Below, piece after piece: positions 6,635 to 9,554 of a stretch of 9,554 nucleotides of DNA. How positions within the stretch are numbered: the stretch's first letter is position 1; each line of letters starts with the position of its first letter. Origin of the DNA: Lachnospiraceae bacterium (GTDB taxonomy: Bacteria > Bacillota > Clostridia > Lachnospirales > Lachnospiraceae); assembly GCA_900754855.1 (NCBI GenBank), contig CAAEEI010000219.1:1-9554 (forward strand), given 5' to 3'. The translations under genes and the position numbers were made by a program. The notes beneath the pieces are model-generated. The model did not search any database. It saw only the letters and a program-made list of their open reading frames with translations, and was not told where the DNA came from.

Positions 6635-6975
6635 ACGATAAGCCGGGTTATGTCGTGAATGGTCATCTGTCTGCTCCTGCCGTTGCCGGCAGGCTCTAGC
6701 GACCTACCTGAAAACAACCCGGGCAAGGTTATTGTTTTCTATTCGGTCTTGCTTCGGATGGGGTTTACATGGCATTTCCTGTTACCAGAAAATCGGTGGG
6801 CTCTTACCCCGCCTTTCCACCCTTACCGCCCAGGGGGCGGCGGTATATCTCTGTTGCACTATCCTTGGAGTTGCCTCCACCGGACGTTATCCGGCATCCT
6901 GCCCTGCGAAGCCCGGACTTTCCTCTCCTTTGGTCTTTCAACCCATAAAGGAGCGACCATTTATCCGACTCTGAA
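6625..6975 (-). ncRNA. rnpB: RNase P RNA (catalytic subunit of ribonuclease P)
   Basis: RNase P RNA removes the 5' leader from tRNA precursors, working with the small protein RnpA. On the minus strand the universally conserved 5' element GAGGAAAGTCC is at 6925-6915. It is followed by GGGCTTCGCAGGGCAGGATG and the conserved GGATAGTGCAACAGAGA (6864-6848). Near the 3' end is CCGGCTTAT (6646-6638), the partner that forms the P4 core. The ends are set by the P1 stem, where CAGAGTCGG (6973-6965) pairs with CCGGCTCTG (6634-6626) with one wobble. The size of about 350 bases is normal. The layout looks like the common type A form, though I did not fold the whole molecule. A promoter with near-consensus boxes lies just upstream, and a T-run follows P1. 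Confidence 0.95.
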
Positions 6976-6983
6976 TCTTTCCT

Positions 6984-7012
6984 ATTCTAGCAAAGGGAAG
7001 AGAAAAAGTCAA
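6984..7012 (-). promoter_or_regulatory. rnpB promoter (sigma-A type)
   Basis: On the minus strand, TTGACT (7012-7007) and TAGAAT (6989-6984) are separated by exactly 17 bases. This is a near-consensus housekeeping promoter. The expected start of transcription, about seven bases downstream of the -10 box, falls at about 6976-6977, which agrees with the 5' end of the P1 stem of rnpB. Confidence 0.85.
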
Positions 7013-7018
7013 GGTAAG

Positions 7019-7034
7019 AAGTTCTTAAGGACTT
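7019..7034. repeat. 16-bp near-perfect inverted repeat between divergent promoters
   Basis: AAGTTCTTAAGGACTT is an inverted repeat with a single mismatched pair around CTTAAG. It sits seven bases upstream of the rnpB -35 box and about 15 bases upstream of the extended -10 of the response-regulator gene. It is placed to act as a binding site affecting either promoter, but no regulator can be assigned. Confidence 0.4.
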
Positions 7035-7048
7035 TTATACCAAAGTTG

Positions 7049-7057
7049 TGGTAAAAT
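7049..7057 (+). promoter_or_regulatory. Extended -10 promoter of the two-component operon
   Basis: TGGTAAAAT is an extended -10 element (TGn followed by TAAAAT), about 62 bases upstream of the response-regulator start codon. No good -35 box lies 17 bases before it, which is usual for extended -10 promoters and for ones needing an activator. The preceding TACCA...TGGTA dyad (7038-7053) overlaps it. Confidence 0.5.
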
Positions 7058-7118
7058 AGAACCTGAGATTATGGGCTGTAAAGTTTTCATAGAAAATAAG
7101 AATCACGGAGGAAAAACC

Positions 7119-7829
7119 ATGGAAAACAATGCAAGTATTTTAGTGGTAGACGATGATAAGGAGATTGCAGATCTGGTGGAGATTTACCTGGTCAATGACG
7201 GCTACAAGGTTTTAAAGGCAGCAGATGGTGAACAATGTCTTTCCATGCTTTCAGAACATCCGGAGATCCGTATGCTGATCCTGGACATTATGATGCCGGG
7301 CATTGACGGGCTGGAAGTGTGCAGAACGATTCGGAAGACAAGCAATATTCCGATTTTGATCTTATCGGCAAAAGCGGAAGATATGGATAAAATCGTCGGC
7401 TTCGGTACGGGCGCCGATGACTATCTGACCAAACCTTTCCATCCGCTGGAACTGCTGGCCAGAGTAAAATCGCAGATGAAGCGATATACGGCGATCGAAA
7501 CCGGAAAAGAACCGCTGCCAGATAAAAAAGAAGAGATAGAAATTCAGAATCTGGTGATCAATAAGGCTGCCCATGTGGTGAAAAAGAACGGGGAAGAAAT
7601 CGCCCTTACGCCGATTGAGTTTGACATTCTTTATTTGCTGGCATCCAATAAAGACCGGGTATTCAGTACCGACGAGATCTTTGAACGGGTATGGAACGAA
7701 AAGGTCTATGAGGTGAATAATACAGTTATGGTACACATCCGCCGCCTTCGCGAGAAGATCGAGGATAATTCAAGAAATCCAAAAATTCTGAAAACCGTAT
7801 GGGGGGTTGGATACAAAATTGAAGGTTAA
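7119..7829 (+). CDS. OmpR/VanR-type response regulator
   Basis: A 236-residue DNA-binding response regulator. The receiver domain (about 5-118) has the acidic pair Asp11/Asp12 in VVDDD, the phosphoacceptor Asp56 in LILDIMMPG, Ser83 in ILSAK and Lys105 in DDYLTKPF. The C-terminal winged helix (about 140-235) has the OmpR-family features LTPIEFDILYLLA, VNNTVMVHIRRLREKIE and the closing TVWGVGYKIEG. The overall style is that of the VanR subgroup. The start is ATG 7119, seven bases after GGAGG (7107-7111). An in-frame ATG at 7071 adds 16 residues but lacks a ribosome-binding site and sits almost on the expected transcription start. The kinase gene overlaps its 3' end by 23 bases, so the two are translationally coupled. 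It probably activates its own operon and envelope-related genes, but no targets are seen here. Confidence 0.95.
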   Translation: MENNASILVVDDDKEIADLVEIYLVNDGYKVLKAADGEQCLSMLSEHPEIRMLILDIMMPGIDGLEVCRTIRKTSNIPILILSAKAEDMDKIVGFGTGADDYLTKPFHPLELLARVKSQMKRYTAIETGKEPLPDKKEEIEIQNLVINKAAHVVKKNGEEIALTPIEFDILYLLASNKDRVFSTDEIFERVWNEKVYEVNNTVMVHIRRLREKIEDNSRNPKILKTVWGVGYKIEG

Positions 7830-8976
7830 ACGATTTAAAAGTTTCCGGTTTAAAATGGTTCTGTATATGTTTCTGAGCGTACTGGCAACCATAGTGACCG
7901 AAGGCATCATTTTTGCCGGCATATATTTTTATGAGACAGAAATTCTGGCCAGAGAATATAAACGGGTTTGGGGAGCTTCCGGGCAGGGAAGCATGTCCTT
8001 TGGCATGCTGACCATGTCGGAGCCGGTTTCTCTGGATATTCTGGTTATTCTGGTGTTCACGGTTCTTTTGCTGGTGATGTATTTTATTTTGATTTCTCAC
8101 GGATTTGTGACCTATGTCCGTGAGATCATCAACGGAGTAGAACGGATGAAGTCCGGAGATTTTCAGGAAGAGATTCCCGTAAAAGGGGAAGATGAATTTT
8201 CAGAGATTGCTTATTCCATCAATGAAATGCGTAAAAATCTCTCCGAGACGCTGGAAGCGCAGAAAGCTGCGGAAAAAACCAAAGATGAACTGATCACCAA
8301 CGTGGCACACGATCTGAGGACGCCGCTGACCTCTATCCTGGGATACCTTGATCTTTTGTCTCAGGGAGATTTTCTTACCGAAGACCAGAAACAGAAATAT
8401 CTGGGTATCGTTTCTTCGAAAGCCAGACAACTGGAAACGCTGGTGAAAGATCTTTTCGATTATACCCGATACGACCGGGATAAGGTGAAGATCAAAAAAG
8501 AGATTCTGGATCTTAATCTGTTTATGCCGCAGATTGTGGATGAATTTTATCCAAGCCTCAAAGATCATCAGCTGGAATGCCGGACGTATTATTACGAAGG
8601 TGCGCTGAATATAGAAGCAAATGGAGAACTGCTGGCCCGGGCCATCGGCAATCTGATGTCCAACGCCATCAAATACGGTGCGGAAGGCAAAGTGATTGAG
8701 GTAAGAACGGGACGAATGGATAAAAAAGTATTTGTGGCAGTGATCAATTACGGAAGAATCATTCCGCCGGAAAAACTACATAAAATTTTTGATAAATTTT
8801 ACAGGGTGGAATCTTCCCGTTCGCTGAAAACCGGAGGAACCGGTCTGGGGCTTGCCATTGCCAAAAATATCGTGAATCTTCACGATGGGAAAATCTGGGC
8901 GTCCAGCGATGAATCCGGTACACGTTTTCAGATCGAATTACCGGTTGTTTCCCCTTACAATAATGGAAATCGATAA
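7807..8976 (+). CDS. VanS-type membrane sensor histidine kinase
   Basis: A 389-residue sensor kinase partnered with the preceding response regulator. Two membrane helices (about 17-42 and 75-98) enclose a short outside loop of about 32 residues. A HAMP-like segment follows (about 99-152). The dimerisation and phosphoacceptor helix carries His168 in NVAHDLRTPLTS. The ATPase domain has an N box NLMSNAIKYG (282-291), FDKFYRVE (F box) and the glycine-rich GGTGLGLAIAK (343-353). The usual DxGxG of the G1 box is replaced by NYGRII (314-319), a variation seen in VanS-like kinases. The start is uncertain: TTG 7807 overlaps the regulator gene, and TTG 7819 is an alternative that would drop four residues. 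The tiny sensor loop suggests the signal is read in or near the membrane, as for cell-wall or peptide stress kinases. This is an inference. Confidence 0.93.
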   Translation: MDTKLKVKRFKSFRFKMVLYMFLSVLATIVTEGIIFAGIYFYETEILAREYKRVWGASGQGSMSFGMLTMSEPVSLDILVILVFTVLLLVMYFILISHGFVTYVREIINGVERMKSGDFQEEIPVKGEDEFSEIAYSINEMRKNLSETLEAQKAAEKTKDELITNVAHDLRTPLTSILGYLDLLSQGDFLTEDQKQKYLGIVSSKARQLETLVKDLFDYTRYDRDKVKIKKEILDLNLFMPQIVDEFYPSLKDHQLECRTYYYEGALNIEANGELLARAIGNLMSNAIKYGAEGKVIEVRTGRMDKKVFVAVINYGRIIPPEKLHKIFDKFYRVESSRSLKTGGTGLGLAIAKNIVNLHDGKIWASSDESGTRFQIELPVVSPYNNGNR

Positions 8977-9026
8977 TCGACAGAACACGGTACGGGAAAA
9001 GAAACAGGAAAACATGAGGAAAAACT

Positions 9027-9554
9027 ATGCTTAATGATTTGTTTCGGACATATAAAAAAATAATCATCCTGGTCCTGATTCTTCTGTCGGCAGTAGTATT
9101 CTGGTTTTACGGCTGTCATCGGCAGAAAGACGGGGCCAAGCAGACCCAGAGCTGGAAAGCCATGGAGAATACGGAAGACGGCGCGAAGGGCTATGCCTTC
9201 CGCACATCGCTTTTTTCGGGAGAAGTAACCTTTGGGACAAAAGGCTATCTCGCAGAGGATAAATGTATGCCGGTAGCCGTACGCATATCCTGTCAGGAAG
9301 AAGTATTTAACGGAACCTTACGGATTACTTTGCCCGGGAAAGATGGAAAGGGAATATCCTATCAGTCGGCGGTGAATTGCAAAAAGGGGGAGACCAGCGT
9401 AATCCATATGGACATTCCCAACATGGGAAACGTTGCTTACTTTTATTTTGAGATTCTGGACTCCTTTGGGACGGTCAAGCTGGCAGAAGGCGTTGTACCT
9501 GACGACGAAAAGAAAAGCACAAAGGCCGAACTGGCGGAGAAAAAGATTTATCTG
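9027..9554 (+). CDS. Unrecognised membrane-anchored or lipidated extracytoplasmic protein (3' truncated)
   Basis: An open frame of 176 residues continues past the window edge. The start ATG 9027 lies six bases after GAGGA (9016-9020). The N-terminus is MLNDLFRTYKK followed by a hydrophobic segment (12-28) and then FYGC, so Cys30 could be a lipid-modified cysteine, although the lipobox is not canonical. Otherwise the segment is a plain membrane anchor. The rest is polar with alternating beta-like stretches (VTFGTKGYL, PVAVRISC, GTLRITLPGKDG, VIHMDIPN, AYFYFEILDSFGTV), suggesting a beta-sandwich domain outside the membrane. I do not recognise the family. It follows the sensor kinase by 50 bases with no terminator, so it may share the two-component operon and be linked to its signal or output. 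Confidence 0.7.
   Translation, partial: MLNDLFRTYKKIIILVLILLSAVVFWFYGCHRQKDGAKQTQSWKAMENTEDGAKGYAFRTSLFSGEVTFGTKGYLAEDKCMPVAVRISCQEEVFNGTLRITLPGKDGKGISYQSAVNCKKGETSVIHMDIPNMGNVAYFYFEILDSFGTVKLAEGVVPDDEKKSTKAELAEKKIYL

Noticed and set aside
6659..7054. A 131-codon plus-strand frame
   Set aside because: It is antisense to RNase P RNA and its promoter, whose conserved elements explain the sequence.
1..9554. CRISPR array, insertion sequence, tRNA genes or phage genes
   Set aside because: No regularly spaced repeats, transposase motifs, cloverleaf-like sequence or phage proteins were seen on either strand.

Overview
The window looks like a chromosomal piece of a Gram-positive, Firmicutes-type bacterium, most likely class Clostridia and probably Lachnospiraceae-like. 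The reasons are the gene order dnaG-rpoD-trmK, purine-rich Shine-Dalgarno sites, several likely TTG starts, a VanR/VanS-type two-component pair, and a bacterial RNase P RNA. This taxonomic call is an inference from gene content and style; no database search was made.

Layout. Positions 1-151 hold the tail of an unrecognised gene. Positions 167-4848 form a plus-strand information-processing cluster: a sigma-70-like protein without region 4, DNA primase (dnaG), the housekeeping sigma factor (rpoD, TTG start) and the tRNA(adenine22-N1) methyltransferase trmK. The cluster ends in a hairpin at 4834-4863 whose arms and loop contain the stop codons of both trmK and the convergent minus-strand gene. 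That minus-strand unit (4855-6504) is a MarR-family regulator followed by a FUSC-type membrane protein, with a 23-bp inverted-repeat operator just upstream of the regulator. Further along on the minus strand lies rnpB (about 6625-6975), with its own near-consensus promoter and a P1 stem plus T-run terminator. Diverging from rnpB is a plus-strand unit (7119-9554): an OmpR/VanR-type response regulator, an overlapping VanS-type histidine kinase, and the start of a membrane-anchored or lipidated extracytoplasmic protein cut by the window end.

How the parts relate. The first cluster couples primer synthesis for replication, promoter recognition and tRNA modification. The most unusual member is the protein at 167-925. 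It keeps the sigma region 1 and 2.1-2.2 outline, including the core-polymerase-binding motif, but has lost the aromatic -10 melting residues and all of region 4. It could therefore bind RNA polymerase without recognising a normal promoter. The MarR/FUSC pair looks like a self-regulated efflux or export unit. The two-component pair probably senses an envelope signal; its ligand and target genes cannot be read from this sequence.
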